From Sphingorhabdus sp. YGSMI21 (GTDB taxonomy: Bacteria; Pseudomonadota; Alphaproteobacteria; Sphingomonadales; Sphingomonadaceae), in NCBI RefSeq assembly GCF_002776575.1, contig NZ_CP022548.1:3301001-3365000 (forward strand): a stretch of DNA of 64,000 nt, given 5' to 3'. Both the position numbers and the translations under genes were made by a program. This document shows, piece by piece, positions 51,521 through 59,394 of this stretch. Under the pieces are notes generated by a model. The model made no database searches. It was not told the DNA's origin and was given only the letters and a program-made list of their open reading frames with translations. The first letter of the stretch is position 1; each line of letters opens with the position of its first letter.

Positions 51521-52225
51521 ATGGCAGCCAATATTGCTCTTGTCGACGACGACCGCAATATATTGACGTCTGTGTCGATCGCCTTGCAGGCGGAAGGTTT
51601 TATCACCCGTGTATATTCCGACAGCGAGGCGGCACTGCACGCCATTCTGGAAAATCCGCCGGATCTCGCGGTATTCGATATAAAAATGCCGAAAATGGAC
51701 GGTCTGGAACTGCTCAGGCGGGTTCGGGAAAAGTCCAATGTGCCGGTCATTTTCCTCACTTCGAAGGATGAGGAACTGGATGAAGCATTGGGATTGGCCA
51801 TGGGGGCGGATGACTATATCAAGAAGCCGTTCTCCCAGCGGTTGCTGATCGCTCGCGTCCGGTCGATATTGCGGCGGACGGAATTTATGAAATCGGTTGA
51901 CGAGGGCCAGGATGACGAAGCCGCCGAGCCGCTCGTGCGCGGAAATCTCGAAATGGACCCGGCGCGCCATCTGGTCCGCTGGAAGGACCAGAATGTGACC
52001 CTGACGGTCACGGAATTCATGATACTCGAGACGCTGGCCCACCGGCCCGGTGTGGTCAAAAGCCGGAACCAGCTGATGGACGCCGCCTATCAGGACGATG
52101 TCTATGTCGACGACCGGACGATCGACAGCCACATCAAGCGATTGCGCCGGAAGTTTCGCGAAGTCGATGCCGAATTTGATGCAATAGATACGCTATATGG
52201 AGCCGGTTATCGCTACACCGAATAA
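51521..52225 (+). CDS. chvI: two-component response regulator ChvI
   Basis: A 234-residue OmpR-type regulator. The receiver domain has the acidic pair ALVDDD (Asp9-Asp11), phospho-acceptor Asp53 in [11 protein letters not shown] and Lys near 109 in [11 protein letters not shown]. The C-terminal winged helix ends [15 protein letters not shown] 51521 with AAGGA upstream is preferred to a GTG at 51500. In alphaproteobacteria ChvI responds to acid and cell-envelope stress via ChvG. chvG overlaps its end by 29 bp. Confidence 0.95.
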   Translation: MAANIALVDDDRNILTSVSIALQAEGFITRVYSDSEAALHAILENPPDLAVFDIKMPKMDGLELLRRVREKSNVPVIFLTSKDEELDEALGLAMGADDYIKKPFSQRLLIARVRSILRRTEFMKSVDEGQDDEAAEPLVRGNLEMDPARHLVRWKDQNVTLTVTEFMILETLAHRPGVVKSRNQLMDAAYQDDVYVDDRTIDSHIKRLRRKFREVDAEFDAIDTLYGAGYRYTE

Positions 52226-53783
52226 AGACGGACAAGAGTGTGATCGCGCGCTGTCGCTGCGCTGGTCTGCCAGGCTGTCGCTCACGACCCGTATTCTGGC
52301 GGTCAATGTTCTGGCGATCGCCCTGCTCGCTGGCGGGCTGTTCTATCTCAACAATTATCGCGACCGGCTGACCGAGGAGCGGCTGGTACAGGCCAGAATG
52401 CAGCTGACGATTGTCGCCGATGCCCTGTCGGCCGTTGACGCGGAATATAAGAATGCGCTCATCCGCCAATTCTCCAGCCATTTGCGCGCCCGCTTGCGGC
52501 TCTACGGGCCGGATGGCGCGAAGGTCATCGACAGCTTCGCGCTGGCAAAGCCCAGCTATGAATTTGTCGATCCGGAAAAGGAGCCGTTCCGCAAGGATCT
52601 GGCCCGCCTGCTGGACCGCACGATCGAAAGCCTGGTGTTCAGCGCGCCAATCCCGAAATTCACGGAGCCGGACGAGGACCTCGCCGGCGCCTGGCCCGAA
52701 CTTGTTGCGGCAAAGGGGGAGACGGAAGCCGTCAGTTCCGTCCGCCTGGCGCCCGACCGCACGCCGGTTATAGCAGCGGGAAAATCCCTGCCCGACGGTA
52801 CCGGCACCATCCTGCTGACGGCCAATGCCCGCGACATCACCCGGATCGTCAGAGCCGAGCGGTCGAGCGTGTTGCTGGTGATACTGGTGGCCGCCACCGT
52901 TTCGATATTGCTTTCGCTGTTTCTCGCCCGGACCATCGTGCAACCGATCAGGAAGCTCGCCCATGCAGCCCTGCGCGTGCGGATGGGACGATCCGATGAA
53001 ATCGCCATTCCGCGCATGCCGGACCGGCGCGATGAAATCGGCCAGTTGAGCCGCGCTCTGTCGGACATGAGCAGCGCGCTGCGGTATCGCATCAACGCGA
53101 CGGAGGCCTTCGCCGCCGATGTCAGCCACGAGATTAAGAACCCCCTCGCCTCGTTGCGATCAGCGCTGGAAGGGCTGGAACGGGTCGAGGATCCGGCCCT
53201 GCAAAAACAGCTTCTCGACGTGGCCAATGATGATGTCCAGCGAATCGACCGGCTGATCAACGATATTTCCGACGCTTCGCGGGTCGATGCCGAACTGGCG
53301 CGGGCCAAATTCGAACCGATCGATATCGGCAAGATGCTCGAACAGTTGCTCGCCGCTCGGGAACAGCGGGCGTCCAATCTCGGCGTGCACATCGCCTTTG
53401 CCCGTCCCGCCAAGGATGTCGCCAGGGTGATGGGCGACGGCGGCCGCCTCGAACGCGTGTTCAGCAACCTGCTCGACAATGCGGTGTCTTTCTCGCCCGA
53501 TGGCGGGCTGGTGGAAATTTTGGCAACGCCCGATGGCGAGGAGATTGTCATCCATGTCGCCGACCAGGGTCCCGGCGTGGATCCCGAACAGCGCGAACAG
53601 GTTTTCCAGCGCTTCCATTCCGATCGGCCCGACAGCGAAGCCTTCGGCAAACATAGCGGACTCGGACTGGCAATCGCCAAGACGATCATCGAGGGTCATC
53701 AGGGCACGATCCGGATTCTCGACCGGCCCGGCGGCCAATCCGGTGCCTGTTTCGAAATTCGCCTGCCGAAGTCTGCGGCATGA
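52197..53783 (+). CDS. chvG: sensor histidine kinase ChvG
   Basis: A 528-residue inner-membrane kinase. Two membrane segments (about 34-52 and 224-243) flank a periplasmic sensor of about 170 residues, followed by HAMP ([14 protein letters not shown]) and the phospho-acceptor His311 in [17 protein letters not shown]. The ATP lid (N box [10 protein letters not shown] box [20 protein letters not shown]) completes the core. The start at 52197 lies inside chvI, so translation is probably coupled. ChvG relatives are repressed by the periplasmic ExoR protein; no exoR is in view. Confidence 0.93.
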   Translation: MEPVIATPNKDGQECDRALSLRWSARLSLTTRILAVNVLAIALLAGGLFYLNNYRDRLTEERLVQARMQLTIVADALSAVDAEYKNALIRQFSSHLRARLRLYGPDGAKVIDSFALAKPSYEFVDPEKEPFRKDLARLLDRTIESLVFSAPIPKFTEPDEDLAGAWPELVAAKGETEAVSSVRLAPDRTPVIAAGKSLPDGTGTILLTANARDITRIVRAERSSVLLVILVAATVSILLSLFLARTIVQPIRKLAHAALRVRMGRSDEIAIPRMPDRRDEIGQLSRALSDMSSALRYRINATEAFAADVSHEIKNPLASLRSALEGLERVEDPALQKQLLDVANDDVQRIDRLINDISDASRVDAELARAKFEPIDIGKMLEQLLAAREQRASNLGVHIAFARPAKDVARVMGDGGRLERVFSNLLDNAVSFSPDGGLVEILATPDGEEIVIHVADQGPGVDPEQREQVFQRFHSDRPDSEAFGKHSGLGLAIAKTIIEGHQGTIRILDRPGGQSGACFEIRLPKSAA

Positions 53784-54235
53784 GCAATAGCGGCGAGAGC
53801 GGAGAGGCGACGGTCCTGCACGCGACCGCCGTGGCGATAGCCGGTGCAGGCCTGCTGATTCGCGGAAACTCCGGTTCGGGCAAATCCGATCTTGCTTTGC
53901 GTCTGATCGACCGGGGCGCCGTCCTGGTCAGCGACGACCAGGTTGCCATAAGGCGCGCCGACCAGGCATTGTTGCTCAGTCCGCCGGCCAGTCTGGCTGG
54001 CAAGCTGGAAGTGCGTTCGCTTGGCATAGTGCAATGTGAGCATGTTTCCGGGGTCGAACTGAAACTGGTGATCGACCTGAAAGACCAAGTCGACCGCTAC
54101 CCGATGGACAGGCAGCTCATGATTTTACTGGGCATGGAATTCCCATCCTGTACATTGGATGCTATGGAGACGAGCGCAGCGATAAAGGCCGAACTGGCCA
54201 TGCAACGCATAATGCAGGGCGCAATAATATCATGA
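53780..54235 (+). CDS. hprK: short HPr kinase/phosphorylase domain protein
   Basis: A 151-residue protein equal to the C-terminal kinase domain of HPr kinase/phosphorylase. Walker A is GNSGSGKS (residues 29-36), followed by DLALRLIDRGAVLVSDDQV, the signature of the family. The N-terminal domain found in Gram-positives is missing, as in alphaproteobacteria generally. It overlaps chvG and rapZ by 4 bp each. Together with the downstream EIIA and HPr genes it suggests regulatory phosphorylation of HPr. Confidence 0.92.
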   Translation: MSNSGESGEATVLHATAVAIAGAGLLIRGNSGSGKSDLALRLIDRGAVLVSDDQVAIRRADQALLLSPPASLAGKLEVRSLGIVQCEHVSGVELKLVIDLKDQVDRYPMDRQLMILLGMEFPSCTLDAMETSAAIKAELAMQRIMQGAIIS

Positions 54236-55167
54236 GCGAAAAACTGGCCAAACCGGTTCTGCTGGTCACCGGTCTCTCCGGCGCAGGCAAAACGACCGCC
54301 TTGAAGACGCTGGAAGATATCGGCTGGGAAACGATCGACAATTTTCCGTTCCGTCTGGTCGAGCGCCTGCTGAAAACCCCGCCATCCAGCTCCCGCGGCG
54401 ACAGCGATCCGCCGCTGGCGATCGGATTCGACAGCCGGACCAGGGGATTTGAACCGGACAAGCTGGTCAAGAGCGTCAAGCGTCTGCAGAAAAAACAGGA
54501 TTACCAGATCTCCACATTATATCTCGACTGTGCGGGTGGCGAACTGGAGCGGCGCTATAGCGAAACAAGACGCCGCCATCCGCTGGCGCTGGACCGTCCG
54601 GCGAAACAGGGGATAGCGCTCGAGCGGACCATGCTCGCGCCGTTCCGCCGCTGGGCGGATCATGTGATCGACACCACCGACCTGACCGCCAACGATCTGC
54701 AACGGGAAATCCGGCAGCAGTTCACGCTCGACAAGGATGCAGTCACCACCATCACCCTCACCAGCTTCGGCTTTTCCCGCGGCATCCCCAACAATATCGA
54801 TCTGTTGTTCGACGTCCGTTTTCTGGCCAATCCCTTCTGGGATCCGGAGCTCAAGCTGAAGACCGGGCTGGACGCGGATGTCGGCGAATATATTGCGCAG
54901 GACCCGGCCTATCCCGAGGCAATCGACAAGATACTCGACCTGCTCAAATTCCTGCTGCCGCGTTATCAGGAAGCCGGCAAGGCCTATGTCAACATCGGCA
55001 TCGGTTGTACCGGCGGGCGGCACAGATCGGTACATGTTGCCGAGCGTCTGAGCAAAGACTTGCGTGCCGGCGGCTTTTCGCCCAATGTCCTGCATCGCAA
55101 TTTGGCATCAAGGCCAATAGAAGCGCTCGAATCAATGCAGAAATCAAACGGAAACAGGGGAATTTAA
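54232..55167 (+). CDS. rapZ: RNase adapter protein RapZ family
   Basis: A 311-residue P-loop protein. The Walker A is TGLSGAGKTTALK, with DTTDLTANDLQREI and GFSRGIPNNIDLLFDVRFLANPFW, and the C-terminal GIGCTGGRHRSVHVAERL. In E. coli RapZ delivers sRNAs to RNase E in amino-sugar control. The role in alphaproteobacteria is less clear, and the usual linkage to PTS genes is preserved here. Start at 54232 overlaps hprK by 4 bp. Confidence 0.95.
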   Translation: MSEKLAKPVLLVTGLSGAGKTTALKTLEDIGWETIDNFPFRLVERLLKTPPSSSRGDSDPPLAIGFDSRTRGFEPDKLVKSVKRLQKKQDYQISTLYLDCAGGELERRYSETRRRHPLALDRPAKQGIALERTMLAPFRRWADHVIDTTDLTANDLQREIRQQFTLDKDAVTTITLTSFGFSRGIPNNIDLLFDVRFLANPFWDPELKLKTGLDADVGEYIAQDPAYPEAIDKILDLLKFLLPRYQEAGKAYVNIGIGCTGGRHRSVHVAERLSKDLRAGGFSPNVLHRNLASRPIEALESMQKSNGNRGI

Positions 55168-55171
55168 TCAG

Positions 55172-55576
55172 GTGATTGGATTGGTCCTCGTCACACACGG
55201 GCATCTCGCAACCGAGTTTGTCATTGCCATGGAACATGTGGTCGGCGCGCAAAAGGCGATTGCCGCTATCGGCATCGGTGCGCGTGACGATATGGAAGAA
55301 CGCCGCAAGGAAATTGCCGATTGCATAGCCAAGGTGGATTCCGGCGACGGCGTTATCATCCTGACCGACCTGTTCGGCGGGACACCTTCCAACCTGGCCA
55401 TTTCGCTGATGGAAAAAGGCAAGGTGGAAGTCATCGCGGGGGTCAACCTGCCGATGCTCATCCGCCTCGACGGCGCGCGCAAGTGCATGGATATCGGCTC
55501 GGCCATTGCCGCTGCCAAGGAAGCGGGCAGAAAATATATCAGCGTCGCCTCCGAGATTCTGGGGAGCGATGCGTGA
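55172..55576 (+). CDS. PTS EIIA component of the mannose type
   Basis: A 134-residue EIIA(Man)-like protein. The phospho-acceptor His9 lies in LVTHGHLATEF, and ILTDLFGGTPSNLA is the second signature. No sugar permease (EIIB/C/D) is nearby, so it probably acts in regulation rather than transport. Its GTG start is 4 bp after the rapZ stop, and its TGA overlaps the HPr GTG. Confidence 0.93.
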   Translation: MIGLVLVTHGHLATEFVIAMEHVVGAQKAIAAIGIGARDDMEERRKEIADCIAKVDSGDGVIILTDLFGGTPSNLAISLMEKGKVEVIAGVNLPMLIRLDGARKCMDIGSAIAAAKEAGRKYISVASEILGSDA

Positions 55577-55851
55577 GCGAGTTCCGGAAAACCGTTGAGA
55601 TCACAAACAGCCGCGGATTGCACGCAAGAGCCAGCGCCAAGTTCGTAACCTATGTCAGCAAATTGCCCGAGGGCATTGACGTGAAGGTGGCGAAGGACGG
55701 AACGGAAGTGACCGGCACGTCCATCATGGGCCTGATGATGCTGGGCGCGGCCAAGGGCGACAGCGTCGAAATCATCGTGTCCGGTGATCAGGCGGAAAGC
55801 GCGCTGGAAAAACTGACCGGCCTGATTTTCGACGGCTTCGGCGAAGACTGA
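55573..55851 (+). CDS. ptsH: phosphocarrier protein HPr
   Basis: A 92-residue HPr of the regulatory PTS. The phospho-His17 is in NSRGLHARASAKF, and the HprK target Ser50 in GTSIMGLMMLGAAKG. It starts at GTG 55573, overlapping the EIIA stop (GTGA). The longer open frame from 55321 is not real, as it has no family sequence. With hprK in the same operon, Ser phosphorylation by HprK is expected. The gene for enzyme I is not in the window. Confidence 0.95.
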   Translation: MSEFRKTVEITNSRGLHARASAKFVTYVSKLPEGIDVKVAKDGTEVTGTSIMGLMMLGAAKGDSVEIIVSGDQAESALEKLTGLIFDGFGED

Positions 55852-55855
55852 CACC

Positions 55856-56659
55856 ATGCGTCACCAGATTAGCGGTTTTTCCAATCCGACAATCAAGCGG
55901 CTCAGAAGCCTGCGCGAGAAAAAGCATCGCAAACGCGAGGGATTGTTCCTCGCAGAAGGTCTCCGGATCCTGACAGAGGCGCTGGAAAGCGGAAGAACAC
56001 CGAAGATATTGGTGGTCGTCGAGGACACGGAACTGCATCCACTGGCGCAAAAGATCGAAGCGGCGACAGTGGCCGCGGGCGGCGATGTCATCGAGACCAG
56101 CGAGGCGATCATCGCCAAGCTTTCCGGCAAGTCCAACCCGCAATCGATTATCGGCATCTATCCCGATCATCCGGTCCCGCTGTCCGAACTGGATCGATCC
56201 ACTTCCAATATCTGGCTGGTCGCCCAGGCACTGCGCGACCCCGGCAATCTTGGCACGATATTGCGCACCGGCGATGCGGTGGGCGCCGGCGGTCTGATCC
56301 TGATCGATGATTGCGTCGATCCCTTTTCGGTCGAGGCGGTGCGCGCGAGCATGGGTGCTGTGTTTACCCAGCAGATTGTGCAGGCCCGCTGGCCGGATTT
56401 TCTGGCCTGGCTGCGCGAAGGCCCCGGCGAACTGGTCGGCACCAGTCTCAACACCGACAAGGATTACCAGTCGGTGGAATATCGCTCGCCCACCTTCCTG
56501 CTGATCGGCAACGAGGCGCAGGGCCTGCCGGAAGACTATGAAGCCGCCTGCGATACTTTGGTCAAAATGCCGATGATGGGCAAGGCCGACAGTCTCAACG
56601 CCGCCGTCGCTGCCTCGGTCATGGCCTATGAGGTGCTGAACCAGACCCGCCAAAGATAA
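55856..56659 (+). CDS. TrmH/SpoU family RNA 2'-O-methyltransferase
   Basis: A 267-residue SPOUT methyltransferase. An N-terminal substrate domain (residues 5-95, with NPTIKRLRSLREKKHRKREGL) is followed by motif 1 (ALRDPGNLGTILRT), motif 2 (LLIGNEAQGLP) and motif 3 (GKADSLNAAVAASVMAYE). The target RNA (23S rRNA or tRNA) is not decided here. It starts 4 bp after HPr and is the last gene of that run. Confidence 0.93.
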   Translation: MRHQISGFSNPTIKRLRSLREKKHRKREGLFLAEGLRILTEALESGRTPKILVVVEDTELHPLAQKIEAATVAAGGDVIETSEAIIAKLSGKSNPQSIIGIYPDHPVPLSELDRSTSNIWLVAQALRDPGNLGTILRTGDAVGAGGLILIDDCVDPFSVEAVRASMGAVFTQQIVQARWPDFLAWLREGPGELVGTSLNTDKDYQSVEYRSPTFLLIGNEAQGLPEDYEAACDTLVKMPMMGKADSLNAAVAASVMAYEVLNQTRQR

Positions 56660-56708
56660 TTTGGCGTCCCGCCCTCTCTATGTTAGCTTGCTGGCGGAGG
56701 GGAAAAAT

Positions 56709-57119
56709 ATGAAAAAAACACTGATTTTGTCATCGCTGGCAATGCTGGCGCTTGCGGCCTGCGACGCACCTGCCGAAGAAGCACCGGTGGTCGAGGAAAA
56801 ACTGGGCGACTATAGCGCCATCGGCACCGAACCGGGCTGGACGGTCGATATCAAGGACGAGACTATCGCGTTCACGTCCCAGAACGGCAAGGATTTCACG
56901 CTGCCGATCGACCGGACCAAGAAAACCGACAGCGGCTGGGAGCTGAGAGGCTTTTCCGACACCGACAATATCAATCTCTACATCACCAGCGGCGTGGAAT
57001 GTAATGACGGCATGAGCGATCGCACCTATGCCGATACGGTCAAGGTCGAGGCGAGCGACAGCGGTGTGCTCAACGGCTGCGGCGGAAGCTTCACCGAAAG
57101 CCTCCCCGGTCCGGCCTAG
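56709..57119 (+). CDS. small lipoprotein of unknown function
   Basis: A 136-residue protein with the lipoprotein signal MKKTLILSSLAMLALAAC and lipobox LAAC. The mature part (YSAIGTEPGWTVDI, the paired Cys in VECNDGMSDRTYADTV and NGCGGSF) resembles COG3650-like small periplasmic lipoproteins; that name is a guess from memory. GGAGGGG lies upstream of the ATG. It converges on rmuC with almost no gap. Confidence 0.75.
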   Translation: MKKTLILSSLAMLALAACDAPAEEAPVVEEKLGDYSAIGTEPGWTVDIKDETIAFTSQNGKDFTLPIDRTKKTDSGWELRGFSDTDNINLYITSGVECNDGMSDRTYADTVKVEASDSGVLNGCGGSFTESLPGPA

Positions 57120-57122
57120 AAG

Positions 57123-58502
57123 CTATTCTGCAGCCCGGTCGCTGATTTCCCGATCGTCCTCGATCAGTTTTTCGGCGACCGAGTCACTATAGCGGGGCAG
57201 CGCCTCGACCAACTCAATATCGGACAGATCCCGTTTACCTCGTTCGACTTCTAATGCTTCAAACTTCCTGCCTGTCGCAACGAGCCGACTTTGAAAGCTA
57301 TTTGCGAATCCGTTGTAGCTTGTAACAGCGCGTCCTAAGTGCGTGCCAACTTTTTGCAAGTCTTCGGCAGCTTTAGCCAATCGCTCATGCATTTCCTTAC
57401 CTAAAACTGCGATCTCCGCAGCGTTGGCATTCAGAGATTCCTGTTGCCAAACAGAAGCCACTGTCCGCGCAATTGCAACTAAATTAGTGGGAGTTGCCAG
57501 TAGAACCTTCTTTTCAAAGGCACTGTCCCAAAGATTCGGATCATGTTCTAGCGCTGCTGCAAGGAAATGTTCGCCTGGTACGAACATGATCACATAATCA
57601 GGGGCAGTATCAAACTGAGTTTGATACGACTTTGCGCCTAACGCATTGATATGACTTTTCATCGACAAGCAATGCCTATCTAACGCAGTTTTTTTGTCAG
57701 CTTCGGCTTCAGCGGCAAATGCATCCTGATAATCGTTTAACGAAACCTTAGCATCGATAATCAGTGAACGCCCCCCCGGTATTCTTACGATAGCGTCAGG
57801 TCGCAAACGCCCTTCATCCGTTTCAATACTTACTTCCATCTGAAAATCAGTATGCTCAGCAAGACCGCATGTTTCGAGCACGTTCTTTAACTGTTGCTCT
57901 CCCCACCTTCCGCGTGATTTCGGAGCATTTCGGAGGCTGTTCACCAATCTGGCTGCCTCTTGTTGAACCCTATCTTGACCCTGTCGAACTTGCTCGACGG
58001 TCGCTTTTATATCAGCGTAAGACTCAGAGCGTTCCTTTTCGATTTTGCGGATACTTTCTTCGTACGCGGTCAGCCTTTCTTTCACCGGCTGCAAAAGCTT
58101 GGCGATCTTTTCGCCGCCCTTTTCACTGGCCTGGTCAAAACGCTGGTCGGCACGTTCCAGAAACTGCCGCTGCGCGGTTTCCAGCATTTTCGAGCCGATT
58201 TCGGAAAATTGCGCCGACAGTGCCTCTTTCGCCTCGATCAGCTGCTGCATCTGCTTTTCATGATTGCGCGCATCGGCTTGCAAGGCAGCCAGTTCGGTTC
58301 TCGCGGCATCGCGCTCGTCGCGGACGCCGTCGAGCGTAATCCGCAAGGCATCGGTGGCCTGCGCCGCGTCCTTGGCCGACTGTATCGCCTCCTTCGTTGC
58401 CTGCGCGGCATCCTTGGCAGGCTTGCTGCCAATAAACCAGCCCAGCGCCAGACCGCCCAGAAGAGCGAGGACGATGGCGAAAATGACGATGACAGGATCC
58501 AA
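57123..58502 (-). CDS. rmuC: DNA recombination protein RmuC
   Basis: A 459-residue protein with one N-terminal membrane segment (about 3-26), a long Ala/Gln/Glu-rich coiled coil (30-175), and the RmuC nuclease-like core with PKSRGRWGEQQLKNVLE, DAIVRIPGGRSLIIDAKVSLNDY and FVPGEHFL. RmuC limits DNA inversions in E. coli; its nuclease fold is of the PD-(D/E)xK type. The start appears to be TTG at 58502, with GGGAG 5 nt upstream. Confidence 0.93.
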   Translation of the reverse strand: MDPVIVIFAIVLALLGGLALGWFIGSKPAKDAAQATKEAIQSAKDAAQATDALRITLDGVRDERDAARTELAALQADARNHEKQMQQLIEAKEALSAQFSEIGSKMLETAQRQFLERADQRFDQASEKGGEKIAKLLQPVKERLTAYEESIRKIEKERSESYADIKATVEQVRQGQDRVQQEAARLVNSLRNAPKSRGRWGEQQLKNVLETCGLAEHTDFQMEVSIETDEGRLRPDAIVRIPGGRSLIIDAKVSLNDYQDAFAAEAEADKKTALDRHCLSMKSHINALGAKSYQTQFDTAPDYVIMFVPGEHFLAAALEHDPNLWDSAFEKKVLLATPTNLVAIARTVASVWQQESLNANAAEIAVLGKEMHERLAKAAEDLQKVGTHLGRAVTSYNGFANSFQSRLVATGRKFEALEVERGKRDLSDIELVEALPRYSDSVAEKLIEDDREISDRAAE

Positions 58503-58612
58503 ATTGACTCCCTTTCCGATAAGAACGAAAAGGGAACTTAGGATCGTTTTGAAGAATAGGCAATACTCGTCAATCCGGGAAAGACAATTCAGAGCGGTGC
58601 AATTGATGGATG

Positions 58613-58683
58613 CCGTTCGTCCTCAGCCTGTCGAAGGACAGATCAAGCCGAGAGGCGCACTCCGACAAGCCCAGTGCGAACGG
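58613..58683. repeat. Imperfect palindromic repeat between rmuC and def
   Basis: The left arm CCGTTCGTCCTCAGCCTGTC and the complement of the right arm (TCCGACAAGCCCAGTGCGAA and following CGG) are similar with several mismatches. The core GTTCG...CTGTCG is a commonly repeated sphingomonad motif, and a related half copy occurs at about 24013-24036. Different family from the one inside glyS. Confidence 0.6.
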
Positions 58684-58713
58684 GCTCTTACGGGCTGTGG
58701 AATAAACCGGCCA

Positions 58714-59280
58714 TCAGGCCGCGATGCCATGTTCCTTACGCAGCTTGGCGAGCTTCTTCAGCACCATCTGCCGTTTCAGGCGCGAGAGATGGTCGATAAA
58801 CAAAATGCCCTCGAGATGATCCATCTCGTGTTGCAGACAGGTCGCGAGCATGCCCTCGATCTGCTCTTCATATTGCTTGCCCTCGACATCCTGCCAGCGC
58901 GCGGTGATCGTCGCCGGCCGTTCGACATCGGCATATTGGTCGGGCACCGAAAGGCAGCCTTCCTGATAGACATTGAGATCCTCAGACGGATCGAGAATTT
59001 CCGGATTGATGAACACGCGCGGATCGTTGATCACGCCATGGTCATGGTCGCAATGCTCGCCATGTTCATGATCGTGCGGCGCCGGCTCCTGCAAATCGAT
59101 GACCAGCACCCGCTTGGGCACGCCGACCTGAATCGCGGCCAGCCCGATGCCCGGCGCGTCATACATGGTGTCGAACATGTCCTTGACCAGCGTTTTGAGT
59201 TCGTCGTCAAACACGGTCACGGGTTCGGACACGGTTTTCAGGCGCGGATCAGGCACCTCGAGGATCGGTAAAATAGCCAT
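58714..59280 (-). CDS. def: peptide deformylase with a His-rich insertion
   Basis: A 188-residue enzyme that removes the N-formyl group from nascent proteins. Motif 1 is GIGLAAIQ (44-51), motif 2 is EGCLSVP with metal-binding Cys109, and motif 3 is HEMDHLEG (151-158) with His151, Glu152 and His155. Between strands, residues 66-82 form a loop rich in His, Asp and Glu with one Cys (HDHEHGEHCDHDHG) that is absent from the E. coli enzyme. It could bind a metal. It is on the minus strand downstream of the TonB receptor; fmt, its usual partner, lies 4 kb away. Confidence 0.96.
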   Translation of the reverse strand: MAILPILEVPDPRLKTVSEPVTVFDDELKTLVKDMFDTMYDAPGIGLAAIQVGVPKRVLVIDLQEPAPHDHEHGEHCDHDHGVINDPRVFINPEILDPSEDLNVYQEGCLSVPDQYADVERPATITARWQDVEGKQYEEQIEGMLATCLQHEMDHLEGILFIDHLSRLKRQMVLKKLAKLRKEHGIAA

Positions 59281-59341
59281 GCTGCAAATTTAGGGATTCT
59301 GCGGGGATTCGTCAACCGCTGCCGCATTCGGCGGGAATCAA

Positions 59342-59375
59342 AAGAAAAGGGCCCACCAGTTGATGGCGAGCCCCT
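59342..59375 (-). terminator. Rho-independent terminator of the TonB-dependent receptor gene
   Basis: On the minus strand AGGGGCTCGCCA and TGGTGGGCCCTT pair over 12 bp (three wobble pairs) around the loop TCAAC, and run into TTTTCTTTT. It lies 20 bp after the receptor stop. Confidence 0.85.
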
Positions 59376-59394
59376 GTCCTATTGGCATCTGCTT

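Noticed and set aside
55321..55572. Longer version of HPr
   Set aside because: The extra part is the out-of-frame reading of the EIIA gene; the GTG at 55573 gives the standard HPr length.
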